A stretch of 64,000 nucleotides of DNA from Cryptobacterium curtum DSM 15641 (GCF_000023845.1 NC_013170.1:1404501-1468500); one strand, 5' to 3'. Counted from the stretch's first letter, positions 30,390 through 40,059 are shown. Notes: generated from the sequence alone by a model not told the origin. Program-made: numbers and translations.

Positions 30390-31112
30390 TTATCTATAGG
30401 AAACGGGATCCTTCACACCGTTTGCTTCAAACGCAGCAATTCTGTCCAGACAAGTTGCACAGGTACCGCAGGGCTTTTCGCCCCCTTCATAACACGACCA
30501 GGTCATTTCGTACGGTACGCCAAGGCGCAAGCCCTCTGCCACAACCTGGGCCTTGTTCTGATTAACAAATGGTGTTTCAAGCCGTACATTTCCGTACGTC
30601 CCAAACGAAATAGCACGACCCATATGTGCAGTAAACGCTGGTGAGCAATCGGGGTAGGCATTCCCTGCCGCATCATCGGCATGCGCACCTAGGTAGAGTG
30701 CACACGAAGTATCAGGAAAAAGCGAAGCAGCCAAAGCGGCGGCGGCAGAAAGCATGAGTCCATTACGAAATGGCACGTAGGTATTTGGATGACCGTCATC
30801 TTCCATCTGCTGCGCATAACTGCCATGGGGAACATGCTGCGTTGATGTGGCCATGAGCGCATTATTGGAGTAATGCATCACACTTGCCAGATCAAGCACA
30901 TAATGATGAACGCCATAATGCTCGGCTACCGCAGCAGCGGCATCCAGTTCGCGGCTATGGCGCTGCCCATAAAAGAACGACACTGTTGAAACGTTTGCCT
31001 GCCCAAAACGATCCACCGCCAAAGCAAGACACGTGGTTGAATCAACCCCACCGCTTGATAACACCAAGGCATGGGCCGTCGACGCTGGTGCAGTTTCGTT
31101 GGTTCTAGTCAT
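30390..31112 (-). CDS. queC: 7-cyano-7-deazaguanine synthase
   Basis: Converts 7-carboxy-7-deazaguanine to preQ0 using ATP and ammonia. The 240-residue protein has the PP-loop [37 protein letters not shown], the [17 protein letters not shown] segment and the C-terminal zinc site [21 protein letters not shown]. Its ATG overlaps the queF stop (ATGA). queD and queE, which make its substrate, are not in this window. Confidence 0.96.
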   Translation of the reverse strand: MTRTNETAPASTAHALVLSSGGVDSTTCLALAVDRFGQANVSTVSFFYGQRHSRELDAAAAVAEHYGVHHYVLDLASVMHYSNNALMATSTQHVPHGSYAQQMEDDGHPNTYVPFRNGLMLSAAAALAASLFPDTSCALYLGAHADDAAGNAYPDCSPAFTAHMGRAISFGTYGNVRLETPFVNQNKAQVVAEGLRLGVPYEMTWSCYEGGEKPCGTCATCLDRIAAFEANGVKDPVSYR

Positions 31113-31735
31113 CGTGCCCCGTCGCCTCGATCTAAATCGGATAACTGTTTAAATAAACGACGTTGTGCAATATCCTGATAGCCGAAACGCGGATGCGCCC
31201 AATTGGCAAAGGGATAAATAGAAATACCACCACGCGGATAGAACATTCCGCGTACTTCAAGGTATTTGGGTTCCATCAGTTCTACCAGGTCGTCCTTGAT
31301 TACATTGACCACATCTTCATGAAAGTCACCATGATTGCGAAAGCTACACAAATACAACTTGAGCGACTTACTTTCCACCATACGCACCTGCGGAATATAG
31401 TTGATGTACAGCGTGGCAAAATCTGGCTGACCCGTGATAGGACAGAGCGTGGTGAATTCAGGGCAACGGAAAGTCACCATGTAATCGTGATCCGCATGCT
31501 TGTTTTCAAAGGTTTCCAACAAACTGGGATCGTAATCGCTGGCATACTGCGTGCCCGCATTGCCTAAAAGCGTAATGCCTTCCGCTTTTGCATCGCGACC
31601 CTCTGTCTGGAATGAGTCGACCAGCGAGCTTGCAGCCGCTTGTGATGGCATTTTTGCATTGCAACCTTTTGCATAAGACGAATCCGTCGTAGCGGTTTCT
31701 ACATCGGACGAATCTGTTGTAGGAGTATGAGACAT
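31109..31735 (-). CDS. queF: preQ0 reductase (7-cyano-7-deazaguanine reductase)
   Basis: Reduces the nitrile of preQ0 to the amine of preQ1 with NADPH. Short unimodular type: catalytic Cys in [19 protein letters not shown], with [21 protein letters not shown] and the terminal [13 protein letters not shown]. The first ~50 residues are Thr/Ser/Ala-rich and extra compared with usual ~160-residue enzymes. GGAAGGG precedes the start, supporting the long form. First gene of the queF-queC operon. Confidence 0.95.
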   Translation of the reverse strand: MSHTPTTDSSDVETATTDSSYAKGCNAKMPSQAAASSLVDSFQTEGRDAKAEGITLLGNAGTQYASDYDPSLLETFENKHADHDYMVTFRCPEFTTLCPITGQPDFATLYINYIPQVRMVESKSLKLYLCSFRNHGDFHEDVVNVIKDDLVELMEPKYLEVRGMFYPRGGISIYPFANWAHPRFGYQDIAQRRLFKQLSDLDRGDGAR

Positions 31736-31869
31736 GCCCTTCCTTTCATTAACGAGCAGATCAGTGCCTTACTATACCATTCGTTCCCAACACCTTTTAC
31801 TCCGCACATGCCCAGCAGATGAGCACCCTATCCTCATTGTGAAAGTATCAATTTTTCATTTTATGCATC

Positions 31870-31898
31870 TTCCCTGCATGCTTTATATCAACTAGAAT
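31870..31898 (+). promoter_or_regulatory. Promoter ahead of lysine riboswitch
   Basis: TAGAAT (31893-31898) with a weak TTCCCT -35 box 17 bp upstream; this layout matches the promoter before the FMN riboswitch. Predicted start falls just before the aptamer. Confidence 0.5.
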
Positions 31899-31917
31899 GA
31901 AGCGACTGTAAGCCTAC

Positions 31918-32083
31918 AGGTGTGGTAGAGGCGCGGTTTTCATCAGTAGCTCCTTAACGGTGCGGAAACACACGGAGTAAAAGGGAACGCCGCCGAAGGG
32001 TCGCACAATTTCCGTTGTACGATACCTGGCAAGCGCGAGAATATCGTACTTGTTGCCGCTTTTGCGGAGAGCTATCGTGGCGT
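31918..32083 (+). ncRNA. Lysine riboswitch (L box)
   Basis: Conserved L-box blocks appear in order: GGTAGAGGCGCGG, ATCAGTA, a P2-P3 region, AAAAGGGAACGCCGCCGAAGG, a variable P4-P5 part, and the closing GCGGAGAGCTATCGTGGC. The terminal GGUAG/CUAUC pairing encloses the aptamer. The ribosome site of the carrier gene lies ~50 nt downstream; I see no clear terminator, so translational control is likely. It makes lysine the predicted substrate of the transporter. Confidence 0.93.
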
Positions 32084-32141
32084 GCGGACGTTCCCGTCGG
32101 CAAGTCATGGCGATCATGACCTGTTCGACAAAGGAGCATAC

Positions 32142-33740
32142 ATGGAATTCATCGGAACGTTTTGGGCGCTCGTGCCCCCTATTGTTGCTATTATCTTAGC
32201 ACTTATCACGAAAGAAACCTTTAGTTCGCTTTTTATCGGCATCGTTGTCGGCGCAATACTGCTTGCTGCGGGTAATCCTGTTCAGACCCTTCAATTCATT
32301 ATTTCTGGCACGCTCGGCGAAGGCGATGACGCTAGTAAAACTGGTTTTATCAATGCCCTAGCCGACCCTTGGAACGCTGGCATCTTTTTCTTCTTGGTTA
32401 TGCTGGGTATTATCGTGGCGCTCGTGAATGCAACCGGTGGCGCAGCTGCTTTCGGGGCTTGGGCGGCGCGCCATGTGAAATCACGCCGGGGAGCCATGCT
32501 TGCCACCTTCGTGATGGGCGTACTCATTTTTGTGGATGACTATTTTAACTGCTTAACGGTGGGTGCTGTTATGCGTCCCGTTACCGACGAGCAGCGAGTC
32601 TCACGCGCAAAACTGTCTTACCTTATTGATGCGACTGCTGCACCTATCTGCATGATTGCCCCTATCTCTTCGTGGGCAGCGGCTGTTTCAGCTACCGCGT
32701 CCAACCTTGATACTGGCATTACGGGTATCCAACTATTCATCCAGGCTATTCCGTTTAATTTCTATTCCATCCTGACCATTGTGTTTATTATCGGCATATG
32801 CATTATGGGCTTCGATTATGGCCCCATGGCTTCAGCTGAATTAGCCGCATATCGCGATGGTGAACTGGGTAGTCTCGGTGGCGAAGAACGCGCGCATAAC
32901 AAACGCGCAACGCTGTGGGACATGCTTATCCCCGTGCTTTTGTTAATCGCTTTCTGCATTATCGGTATGCTCTATGTGGGCGGTTTTTGGGATCCAACCG
33001 CGGACGGATTCGCTGATCCTTCAGCAGCATTTGCAAATACTGATGCTTCGGTCGGTTTACCTTTTGGTTCACTTATTGCTCTTATCTTGTCGTTTATTTA
33101 TTTGATTGCACGCCGCGTAATCACCTTTAAGCGGGCTACCGATTGTTTCGTCGAAGGCTTCCGCGCCATGGTACCTGCACTACTTATTCTTACCTTCGCC
33201 CTTACCTTGAAGTTGATGACCACCGCGCTAGGGGCCGATACTTACGTGGCAGGACTTATGGAAGGCGCGGCAGCTGGTCTATACAATTTCCTGCCCGGTA
33301 TTATCTTCCTTGTTGCTTTGGGGCTCGCTTTTTCAACGGGTACCAGCTGGGGAACCTTCGGTATCCTTATTCCTATTGTGTTGCCAATTTTCTCAAGTGA
33401 ATCAACGCTGCTGACTATCGGCATTTCGGCCTGTCTTGCTGGCGCCGTATGCGGCGATCATATCTCACCCATATCCGATACAACAGTTATGTCATCGGCT
33501 GGTGCAAACGTCAATCATCTGGACCATGTATCGACGCAGTTGCCCTATGCGCTAACGGTAGGAGGTCTTTCATTTGTTATGTTCCTTGTTGCCGGCTTTG
33601 TGCAGAACGCAGCTATCTGTCTTCTTATTGGGATTGTGCTCACGATAGCCACTTTGATTGTCTTGAAGCGAACCATTGGATCAGTGCCAACAGATGCAGC
33701 AGGTGTCCCAGCAGGTAAGAGCACTGCCAAAACCAACTAA
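32142..33740 (+). CDS. NhaC-family carrier, predicted lysine transporter
   Basis: A 532-residue polytopic membrane protein of the NhaC Na+/H+ antiporter superfamily, with about twelve helices. Recognisable regions are LVPPIVAIILALITKETFSSLFIG, VDDYFNCLTVGAVMRPVTD and SAGANVNHLDHVSTQLPYA. NhaC-type proteins placed under L-box control in other bacteria have been predicted to move lysine rather than only protons and sodium, and the riboswitch here supports this. AAGGAG lies 6 nt before the ATG at 32142. It is transcribed alone. Confidence 0.9.
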   Translation: MEFIGTFWALVPPIVAIILALITKETFSSLFIGIVVGAILLAAGNPVQTLQFIISGTLGEGDDASKTGFINALADPWNAGIFFFLVMLGIIVALVNATGGAAAFGAWAARHVKSRRGAMLATFVMGVLIFVDDYFNCLTVGAVMRPVTDEQRVSRAKLSYLIDATAAPICMIAPISSWAAAVSATASNLDTGITGIQLFIQAIPFNFYSILTIVFIIGICIMGFDYGPMASAELAAYRDGELGSLGGEERAHNKRATLWDMLIPVLLLIAFCIIGMLYVGGFWDPTADGFADPSAAFANTDASVGLPFGSLIALILSFIYLIARRVITFKRATDCFVEGFRAMVPALLILTFALTLKLMTTALGADTYVAGLMEGAAAGLYNFLPGIIFLVALGLAFSTGTSWGTFGILIPIVLPIFSSESTLLTIGISACLAGAVCGDHISPISDTTVMSSAGANVNHLDHVSTQLPYALTVGGLSFVMFLVAGFVQNAAICLLIGIVLTIATLIVLKRTIGSVPTDAAGVPAGKSTAKTN

Positions 33741-33818
33741 CCACGCACGCGGCTCATCTCTCACGAACTTATGAGTCACAAGCACGAGCCGCTGGTGCAA
33801 AACGCTCACACGGGCAAG

Positions 33819-33889
33819 CGGATAAACCGCCTGGCAAGGTTTTGCTTCCACAATAAGTACTTCTTAAAAGGAGTAGGGCGGTTTATCCG
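33819..33889. terminator. Long inverted repeat between nhaC-like and AGCS genes
   Basis: CGGATAAACCGCC and GGCGGTTTATCCG pair perfectly over 13 bp around a 45-nt interior that can form its own small stem (TGGcAAG/CTTcCA). It may end the upstream transcript or act as a leader structure for the AGCS gene. No long T run follows, only ATAAAAGT. Confidence 0.5.
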
Positions 33890-34005
33890 ATAAAAGTGGT
33901 AGTCTGTTCGCATTTATTCAGAAGTGGTTCAAACATTCTAGAAGCATGTTTTCCTCATCCCAGAGTTACGCTTCTATGAAGAATTCAGAAGAGGAGTTTT
34001 GTATC

Positions 34006-35502
34006 GTGGAACCAGTGTTTGCTGCCATCAACAGCTTCCTGATGGCCGTCGACGATGCCGTGTGGGGTGTACCGCTTATTTGCCTCATCCTATTTGGCGG
34101 CATCTTCTTAACCTGTCGCATGGGTGGACTGCAATTTAGACAGCTCGGTCGCGCTTTGCGTTACATGTTGAAAAACGAAAAAAGTGCGAAAGGGGAAGTT
34201 TCCAGCTTTGGTGCACTCTGTACAGCACTTTCTGCCACAATCGGAACTGGCAATATCGTCGGCGTTGCCACTGCAGTAATCGCAGGCGGCCCCGGCGCGC
34301 TTTTTTGGATGTGGATAGCTGCTCTGTTTGGCATGGCAACAAAATACTCCGAAGGCCTGCTCGCAGTTAAGTATCGTAACTGGGATTCGAAAACAGGCCA
34401 TGTGCTCGGTGGCCCTTTTTACTACATCGAACGTGGCATGGGCCATCGCTGGAAATGGCTTGCAAAACTATTTGCGTTTTTCGGCGTGTGCGTAGGACTG
34501 TTTGGCATTGGTACCTTTACCCAAGTCAACAGTATTTCATCTTCGATTGTTAACTTTTTCGACCCTCAGAAGTCCGTCACCGTGCAACTGCTTGGCATGG
34601 ATTACTCCTGGGCAACCGTTATTGGTGGTCTTTTGCTGGCTGCATTTGTTGCCTTAATCGTTATTGGCGGTCTCAGGCGCATTGCCTCAGTAGCAGAACG
34701 TGTTATTCCCGCTATGATGGTCATTTATGTGGGTCTTGCAGTGTTGCTGATCATATGTAACCTTGACAAGCTACCAAGTGCCTTCATTGAGATTTTCGAA
34801 GGTGCCTTTGGCCTGCGGGCTGCAGCAGGTGGAGCACTTGGTGCCATTATTATTGCCATGCAAAAAGGTATCGCCCGCGGTATCTTCAGTAACGAAGCAG
34901 GCTTGGGTTCGGCTCCTATTGCGGCAGCAGCTGCTCAAACAAACGAACCGGTGCGTCAGGGTCTGGTGTCCATGACAGGCACCTTCCTCGACACCATTGT
35001 CGTTTGTTCAATGACTGGTCTCGCTCTTGTGATGACCGGCGCCTACAACATCGCTGATTTGCAAGGTGCTGCTGTCACCATGAAAGCATTTAGCTTAGGG
35101 CTGCCATTCTTGCCTGAACTTCTGGTGAACTTCCTCGTAATGATATGCATGGTACTCTTTGGTTTTACTACGATTCTTGGCTGGGATTACTATAGCGAGC
35201 GTTGCCTTGAATATCTTACTGGCGGCAATCTACAGGTAGTAAAGGCCTACCGATGGCTTTACATCCTCTGTGTATTCATTGGACCATACATGACTGTTGC
35301 TGCTGTGTGGACCATTGCTGACATCTTCAACGGCCTTATGGCTATTCCCAATATGATTGCGCTGTTTGCCCTTTCAGGAATTGTGGCTCACGAAACAAAG
35401 ACGTACTTCACGCGCTTAGCCGATGCTAGCGGCAACGAAGAAGATATGGTCGCCTACGTGAACGATCCTATTGACTGGAAGGTCGGCTCCCCGCAGGGGT
35501 AA
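34006..35502 (+). CDS. AGCS family alanine/glycine:Na+ symporter (second copy)
   Basis: Sodium:amino-acid symporter of ~498 residues and about eleven helices, paralogous to the gene at 16151-17590. Motifs: FGALCTALSATIGTGNIVG, VIAGGPGALFWMWIAALFGMATKYSEG, ARGIFSNEAGLGSAPIAAAAA and AAVWTIADIFNGLMAIPNM. A GTG start at 34006 with GAGGAG upstream fits the family N-terminus; an ATG at 33946 would add 20 polar residues. A strong terminator follows. Confidence 0.93.
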   Translation: MEPVFAAINSFLMAVDDAVWGVPLICLILFGGIFLTCRMGGLQFRQLGRALRYMLKNEKSAKGEVSSFGALCTALSATIGTGNIVGVATAVIAGGPGALFWMWIAALFGMATKYSEGLLAVKYRNWDSKTGHVLGGPFYYIERGMGHRWKWLAKLFAFFGVCVGLFGIGTFTQVNSISSSIVNFFDPQKSVTVQLLGMDYSWATVIGGLLLAAFVALIVIGGLRRIASVAERVIPAMMVIYVGLAVLLIICNLDKLPSAFIEIFEGAFGLRAAAGGALGAIIIAMQKGIARGIFSNEAGLGSAPIAAAAAQTNEPVRQGLVSMTGTFLDTIVVCSMTGLALVMTGAYNIADLQGAAVTMKAFSLGLPFLPELLVNFLVMICMVLFGFTTILGWDYYSERCLEYLTGGNLQVVKAYRWLYILCVFIGPYMTVAAVWTIADIFNGLMAIPNMIALFALSGIVAHETKTYFTRLADASGNEEDMVAYVNDPIDWKVGSPQG

Positions 35503-35595
35503 CACAAGAAGTTGCCCCACCCGAGGGATAAAGACAAACGCAAGAACAAAGACGCGGATAAACACCGCATATTTAGAAAACGAGCAACGGTAGCT

Positions 35596-35631
35596 AAAGA
35601 GCCTTCCTCGCTCTTGCAAGGAAGGCTCTTT
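35596..35631 (+). terminator. Bidirectional Rho-independent terminator
   Basis: AAAGAGCCTTCC pairs perfectly with GGAAGGCTCTTT (12 bp, 12-nt loop), ending in T residues in both directions. It separates the AGCS gene from convergent aroK and can serve both. Confidence 0.9.
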
Positions 35632-35680
35632 CTGAAAGTTTCTTATAGGCTTATAAGCTCGTTTTCTTATGAAGACCACC

Positions 35681-36220
35681 CTATGAAGGGTTTGAAGGAT
35701 TTGATTCCTGCAGCGACAAAATATCAACAAGCTTACGGGCAGCATCACGCACGCTCATACCATCAAGATCAAGAGTCACTTCAGCATATTGTTCATACAG
35801 AGGAATACGCTCTTCATACAGGTCGGATAGGCTCATACCCATACCGTCTTTCATCACAACGCCACGTTCGTATAACCCACCAAGTCGCATGGTGAGTTCT
35901 TCAAGCGATGTCTTCAAGTACACTATCGTACCAATATGCATAAGGTGCTTCATGGCTTCGTCGGAATACACGGCAGAGCCACCAGTTGCTATTACCGTGC
36001 GCGATGCTTCGAGACCGCAAAGCACTTCGTTTTCTACCTGAATAAAGCCAGTTGGTCCACAGGCATCAAGGATCTTTTGCAGAGTCTTATTACTCTGATT
36101 CTGAATAAGCAAATCAGCATCGATAAAATCGAACCCCAAGATCTTGGCCAACACAATACCGAGTGTCGACTTTCCAGCTCCTGGCATGCCAATAAGCACA
36201 ATATTATCTTTCTCCACCAT
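35681..36220 (-). CDS. aroK: Shikimate kinase
   Basis: Phosphorylates shikimate at the 3-hydroxyl with ATP, two steps after AroE. The 179 residues show the P-loop LIGMPGAGKSTLG, the Asp pair in FDFIDADLLI, the shikimate loop VIATGGSAVY, and an LID-like segment around LYERGVVMKDG. Somewhat divergent but of normal length. AAAGGA precedes the ATG. It is not linked to other aro genes. Confidence 0.93.
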   Translation of the reverse strand: MVEKDNIVLIGMPGAGKSTLGIVLAKILGFDFIDADLLIQNQSNKTLQKILDACGPTGFIQVENEVLCGLEASRTVIATGGSAVYSDEAMKHLMHIGTIVYLKTSLEELTMRLGGLYERGVVMKDGMGMSLSDLYEERIPLYEQYAEVTLDLDGMSVRDAARKLVDILSLQESNPSNPS

Positions 36221-36371
36221 GGCGTTCCTTTACCTATTCACACCCAACAACATTCAATCACAGCACTATAGCAAGTGATAGCCAAAATAAGTCAGCACAA
36301 GTGCGCGTCGTGAGCAAATCATTTTTAGACGAGCGTTAAAACACAGTTTTACTGAAGTATGCTTCGCAGGC

Positions 36372-38360
36372 TTAGCGCGCACCGCCTCCGCCGCCGCCAA
36401 AACCGCCTCCGCCGCCGCCGGAGAACCCTCCGCCAAAACCACCACCAGACGATGAAGGCGACAGGGCACTACTTACCACACTTTCGGTATTACTGACCAT
36501 CGTGTCGAAAGCTGACGTAAAGCTATCCGCAGCAGATCCCCCGTGTGCACCAGCATTGTATGCATACCACGTTGTATACCAGTTAAGAGAGGAATCACTT
36601 CCCGTCTCGGCTTCGGCAAACATCTCAGGGAAGGCTGCACGCAACTGAGCAATCGTTTCGGTGGCAACACCAAACAGATAGGCATATACCATGAATTCAC
36701 CCCAGACCTTTACATCAGTCGGCGGTCGCTCGTCGATAGCAGAAAAGTCCTTTAGCCAGTTACGTAATGCTTTACAACGTGCATACGTATCAGTTCCCTT
36801 CTGCGTACGACGTTCCATCTTTGAAGAAATAATAAAAATAATAAACGCTGTCGGAACCGCACAAATAAGTGGAATGAAATTCCCGGTTACGAAAGACGCA
36901 CCAAAGGCAGCAATAACAACAAATCCCCTTAATGCCGTGAGGGTACCCTTATGAGACTGCTCAAAGTATTCCTGCCTGTTTGTTTCAGCGGTTACCAGCC
37001 CGCGCCACGATCTAATCTGCTTATCGTATGCGCTGGGATTGTCTGAGCCATACTGTTTGATAGTTCCTAACCAGAGAGCGTCTTCACCCTGTGCAATCTT
37101 ATCAAACAAAAACTCAATGACTTTCCGATCAATCGGGTCGGCTAACTGCTCAACTTTGGCAGGTACGCGTGTGAGATAGAAATCTTCTACTTCTTTACCT
37201 TTTGCATTGGGATAGGTACCACGTGCAATAATAACGGCACCTTCGTTAGCCAGATGCATGATAGTTGCTGTTAGCTCAGAATTGTTTGTCTTTCCCATCT
37301 TCCACAGGCGCGCTATCACCGCAGGATGTACCTCTTTATCAGGTACATCACGCCAATATTTATCCGTAAAAGTTGGCTTGAATTCCTTGCCATACCGAAG
37401 ATACAAACGCCAAGCAATCAAAAGAGCAAGCACACAAAGAAGCACAACACCCGCAATAAATGCGATGTTTAATGCCCGCCCTAGATTAGCCTCATTAGCC
37501 CACTTCTCTTCTTCTTCTTTCACCTGGTCAAGATGGGAGACACCGGGGTGGTAATTCGCATAATTCTGTGGCAAATCGACAAGCCATGCACGCGGGAAGA
37601 CCACTCGTGCCTCAGCAAACGAACCCGAAGGAACCTTGGAAATCGCATAGGTAAGACTCGTTCCATCATCATTAAACGAAACCGTACCACTTGCTGGGCC
37701 GTGGCCCCAGGCATAGACATCGCTTCCGGGCTGCGCAGCTATTCCAGCTGGTGCAGGTAGATTTATCTTACAGGTAACATTCGAGGAAGCTTCACTCCAA
37801 CCGTCTCCGACAAATTGCCAATAGAGATCAACTCCATCATCGTAGACCGCTACGGTATCAACGACGGTGTAGTCGATAGTGATGGTGCGCTGCTCGTTAG
37901 TTGCGAAGAAAAAGGCATACACCGTATTCTTCACGCTATCCACTGAGTAGGCCTCTTTTCCAGGCCCTCCTTCATTGCGCCACGAGGTTTGAAAAGGCAC
38001 TTCTGAAAGTTCTACCGTGCTCGTCTCCGGTCCGGATGTCCACTGGGTTGTTTTTGTCATAGACATACTATTGACGGTGATATTACCGCTATTGAATGTC
38101 CACCAAATTGCTGAGAACGATCCGTCAAAATCAAAGGTACGCTTTTCAACAACATGCAGCGACCCATCGCTTTGCATGTCTGCAACGATATCCACCTGAG
38201 GCATCTTGAAATCTTTCGCCCACGCCGTAGACGGAAACGTTGCCTGAACAGCAATGAAGAGCGTGAATAACGCAAGCGAAAAAAGCAGGAGATGACTGAG
38301 CTTGCTAGAGTGTGCAGAACGATGGGGGGTGTGCACTAAGGCAGCTGACTTCACTGGCAT
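36372..38360 (-). CDS. DUF2207 membrane protein with Gly-rich C-terminus
   Basis: Predicted membrane protein of 662 residues. A signal peptide (residues ~20-48, ending STAWA) leads an extracellular beta-rich DUF2207 region (~50-290). A membrane helix (~310-335) precedes a cytosolic segment with a winged-helix-like stretch; two more helices lie near 490-530. The end is a short Ser stretch followed by Gly/Phe repeats ending GGGGGGAR. DUF2207 proteins are usually found beside LemA genes, as here. Function unknown. GGAGG precedes the ATG at 38360. Confidence 0.88.
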   Translation of the reverse strand: MPVKSAALVHTPHRSAHSSKLSHLLLFSLALFTLFIAVQATFPSTAWAKDFKMPQVDIVADMQSDGSLHVVEKRTFDFDGSFSAIWWTFNSGNITVNSMSMTKTTQWTSGPETSTVELSEVPFQTSWRNEGGPGKEAYSVDSVKNTVYAFFFATNEQRTITIDYTVVDTVAVYDDGVDLYWQFVGDGWSEASSNVTCKINLPAPAGIAAQPGSDVYAWGHGPASGTVSFNDDGTSLTYAISKVPSGSFAEARVVFPRAWLVDLPQNYANYHPGVSHLDQVKEEEEKWANEANLGRALNIAFIAGVVLLCVLALLIAWRLYLRYGKEFKPTFTDKYWRDVPDKEVHPAVIARLWKMGKTNNSELTATIMHLANEGAVIIARGTYPNAKGKEVEDFYLTRVPAKVEQLADPIDRKVIEFLFDKIAQGEDALWLGTIKQYGSDNPSAYDKQIRSWRGLVTAETNRQEYFEQSHKGTLTALRGFVVIAAFGASFVTGNFIPLICAVPTAFIIFIISSKMERRTQKGTDTYARCKALRNWLKDFSAIDERPPTDVKVWGEFMVYAYLFGVATETIAQLRAAFPEMFAEAETGSDSSLNWYTTWYAYNAGAHGGSAADSFTSAFDTMVSNTESVVSSALSPSSSGGGFGGGFSGGGGGGFGGGGGGAR

Positions 38361-38481
38361 GTATACCTCCAGAAACGGTGTGCATTTCAATTGTACCAGC
38401 CGACTGGCAGCAGAGATTGACACGAAAGCTAGAAATGCGGTGATGATACCGAAAGAGCGCGCTGAATCACTCTTCCGCTTC

Positions 38482-38510
38482 TTGCATCTTTCATTGAAAG
38501 ACGCTAGTAT
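38482..38510 (+). promoter_or_regulatory. Promoter of tRNA-Ser (GCT)
   Basis: TTGCAT and TAGTAT separated by exactly 17 bp, ending 42 bp before the tRNA 5' end. Confidence 0.6.
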
Positions 38511-38551
38511 GAGCCATTGCGTCTCGGGCTTCGGACGCGTAAAGGCCGGAC

Positions 38552-38642
38552 GGAGAGCTGACCGAGAGGCCGAAGGTGCTCGCCTGCTAAGCGAGTATGC
38601 CCCAAAAGGGTATCTGGGGTTCGAATCCCCAGCTCTCCGCCA
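38552..38642 (+). tRNA. tRNA-Ser (GCT)
   Basis: A 91-nt class II tRNA with acceptor GGAGAGC/GCTCTCC, anticodon stem-loop CTCGC-CTGCTAA-GCGAG (GCT), a long variable arm, T-loop TTCGAAT and encoded CCA. It lies on the plus strand inside the minus-strand DUF2207/LemA cluster. Confidence 0.96.
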
Positions 38643-38827
38643 CTTTTATTCTTGAGTCTGCTTTTCAGACACCCACCCATACGTAATATCAGCAAGCGGT
38701 TTTGACCCGATATACCCGTGTCTATTTCCGTACACTGCAACTCAGCTCAGTCGTATTCTTCTTACAGCCGCCGGAAAGTGATACCGTGCAAACGGTGCAT
38801 CGCCACAGGTGTCGTCGCAAGTATCAA

Positions 38828-39223
38828 TTAGCGGCGGTGCAGCAGACGACGAAGCACTTCAGCAGCAATGCGCTGCCATATTGGTGGGTTAATAACCTCT
38901 GCTTCCACAGGTATAAAACGGTAGTGCGGATGGTTTCGATGAAAAATCGTGCGACAGATTGCTGTCACCACCAAACCAATAGCCCCTACCGCAAAAAATG
39001 AAAATGCCAATTCGACTGCCACACTGTTCGATTCAAACAAGGCATAGAGCGCTGCGAGACCAAAAAATGCGCAGATAAGACCATTGATTCCGAAGAAAAT
39101 ATGAATGAGTAACTCTTTCGCCCGATTGGGAGAAGAGCGCCATGACACTGCTACGTAGATTACAGCAGCAATAAGAGCCATCACCACCAGAAGAGGCAGG
39201 ACACGCGCAAAACGAGCAACCAT
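38828..39223 (-). CDS. Small membrane protein of the LemA/DUF2207 cluster
   Basis: A 131-residue protein with about three hydrophobic helices (residues ~8-27, 40-62, 68-92) and a basic C-terminus (ending VLRRLLHRR) probably in the cytosol. I do not recognise a family. It starts 34 nt after lemA with AGAGG upstream, so it is part of the same operon. Confidence 0.75.
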   Translation of the reverse strand: MVARFARVLPLLVVMALIAAVIYVAVSWRSSPNRAKELLIHIFFGINGLICAFFGLAALYALFESNSVAVELAFSFFAVGAIGLVVTAICRTIFHRNHPHYRFIPVEAEVINPPIWQRIAAEVLRRLLHRR

Positions 39224-39257
39224 CTCGACCTCTGGGTGAAACTACGACTGGAACTAA

Positions 39258-39818
39258 CTACGATTGAAATTGCACAGCGGGTGCCTGCTCGGCACCACTT
39301 GCAGCATCAAAGCTCTCACGCTTCGTAAAGCCCATAGCACCAGCAATAAGTACTGCTGGAAATGTCTGAATAGCATTATTGAAGTTCATTACCGTGTCGT
39401 TATAGCTCTGCCGCATGTAACTGATCTTATCTTCTGTGTCTGACAGCTGATTCTGCAGGTCAAGGAAGTTCTCGTTTGCCTTCAGCTCTGGATACGATTC
39501 ACTGACAGCAAAGAGCGTCTTTAAGGTACTGGTCAGCACATTATCGGCTGCCATCTTTTCACCAGGAGTCTGAGCTGTCGCCACAGCTGCACGCGCTTGC
39601 GTGACTTCATCAAGTGTTTTGCGTTCGTGCTGAGCATATCCCTTAACCGTCTCAACCAGATTAGGAATCAAATCAAGACGCCGTTGGAGTTGTACATCTA
39701 TCTGCGACCAGGCATTATCTACTCGGTTACGCAATTTGATCAGATTGTTGTACAGCGCAATAAGTGCGATCGCCAACACAACGATGATGCCGACAATAAT
39801 AAGGATGGCAGAAATCAT
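39258..39818 (-). CDS. lemA: LemA family protein
   Basis: A 186-residue protein with an N-terminal membrane helix and a long helical-bundle domain. Typical LemA sequence: LYNNLIKLRNRVDNAWSQIDVQLQRR, LIPNLVETVKGYAQHE, AVSESYPELKANENF and ISYMRQSYND. The role is unknown; LemA and DUF2207 proteins are thought to form membrane assemblies. The start at 39818 follows AAGGAG. First gene of the cluster. Confidence 0.93.
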   Translation of the reverse strand: MISAILIIVGIIVVLAIALIALYNNLIKLRNRVDNAWSQIDVQLQRRLDLIPNLVETVKGYAQHERKTLDEVTQARAAVATAQTPGEKMAADNVLTSTLKTLFAVSESYPELKANENFLDLQNQLSDTEDKISYMRQSYNDTVMNFNNAIQTFPAVLIAGAMGFTKRESFDAASGAEQAPAVQFQS

Positions 39819-39981
39819 TGCAGTCTCCTTTGTAGGGAATCGATGCACTTTATTCTAGCATGCTCCCTTCACAGATGAACTCACGGACAAGCTCTGAAAC
39901 CAAACCGACGGCTTCGAATAGCTTTTACGCACTGCTTCGGCTTTTTATTCATCCAAAGGCTGCTTGATGCCAGCCTGAGGG

Positions 39982-40047
39982 ATGCTATGGCGCTAGCTTA
40001 CGAATGCTATGGTGTCAGCCTGACTGCTATGACACTAACCTGAAGAA
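39982..40047. repeat. Three imperfect 22-bp tandem repeats
   Basis: Units begin TGCTATGGCGCTAGCTTACG, TGCTATGGTGTCAGCCTGAC and TGCTATGACACTAACCTGAA. A more decayed copy (GATGCCAGCCTGAGG) precedes them. They lie just behind ispE in non-coding DNA. Confidence 0.6.
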
Positions 40048-40059
40048 TGTAGCCAAATC

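Noticed and set aside
30204-30644. 146-codon plus-strand frame overlapping queC
   Set aside because: Mostly antisense to the conserved end of queC.
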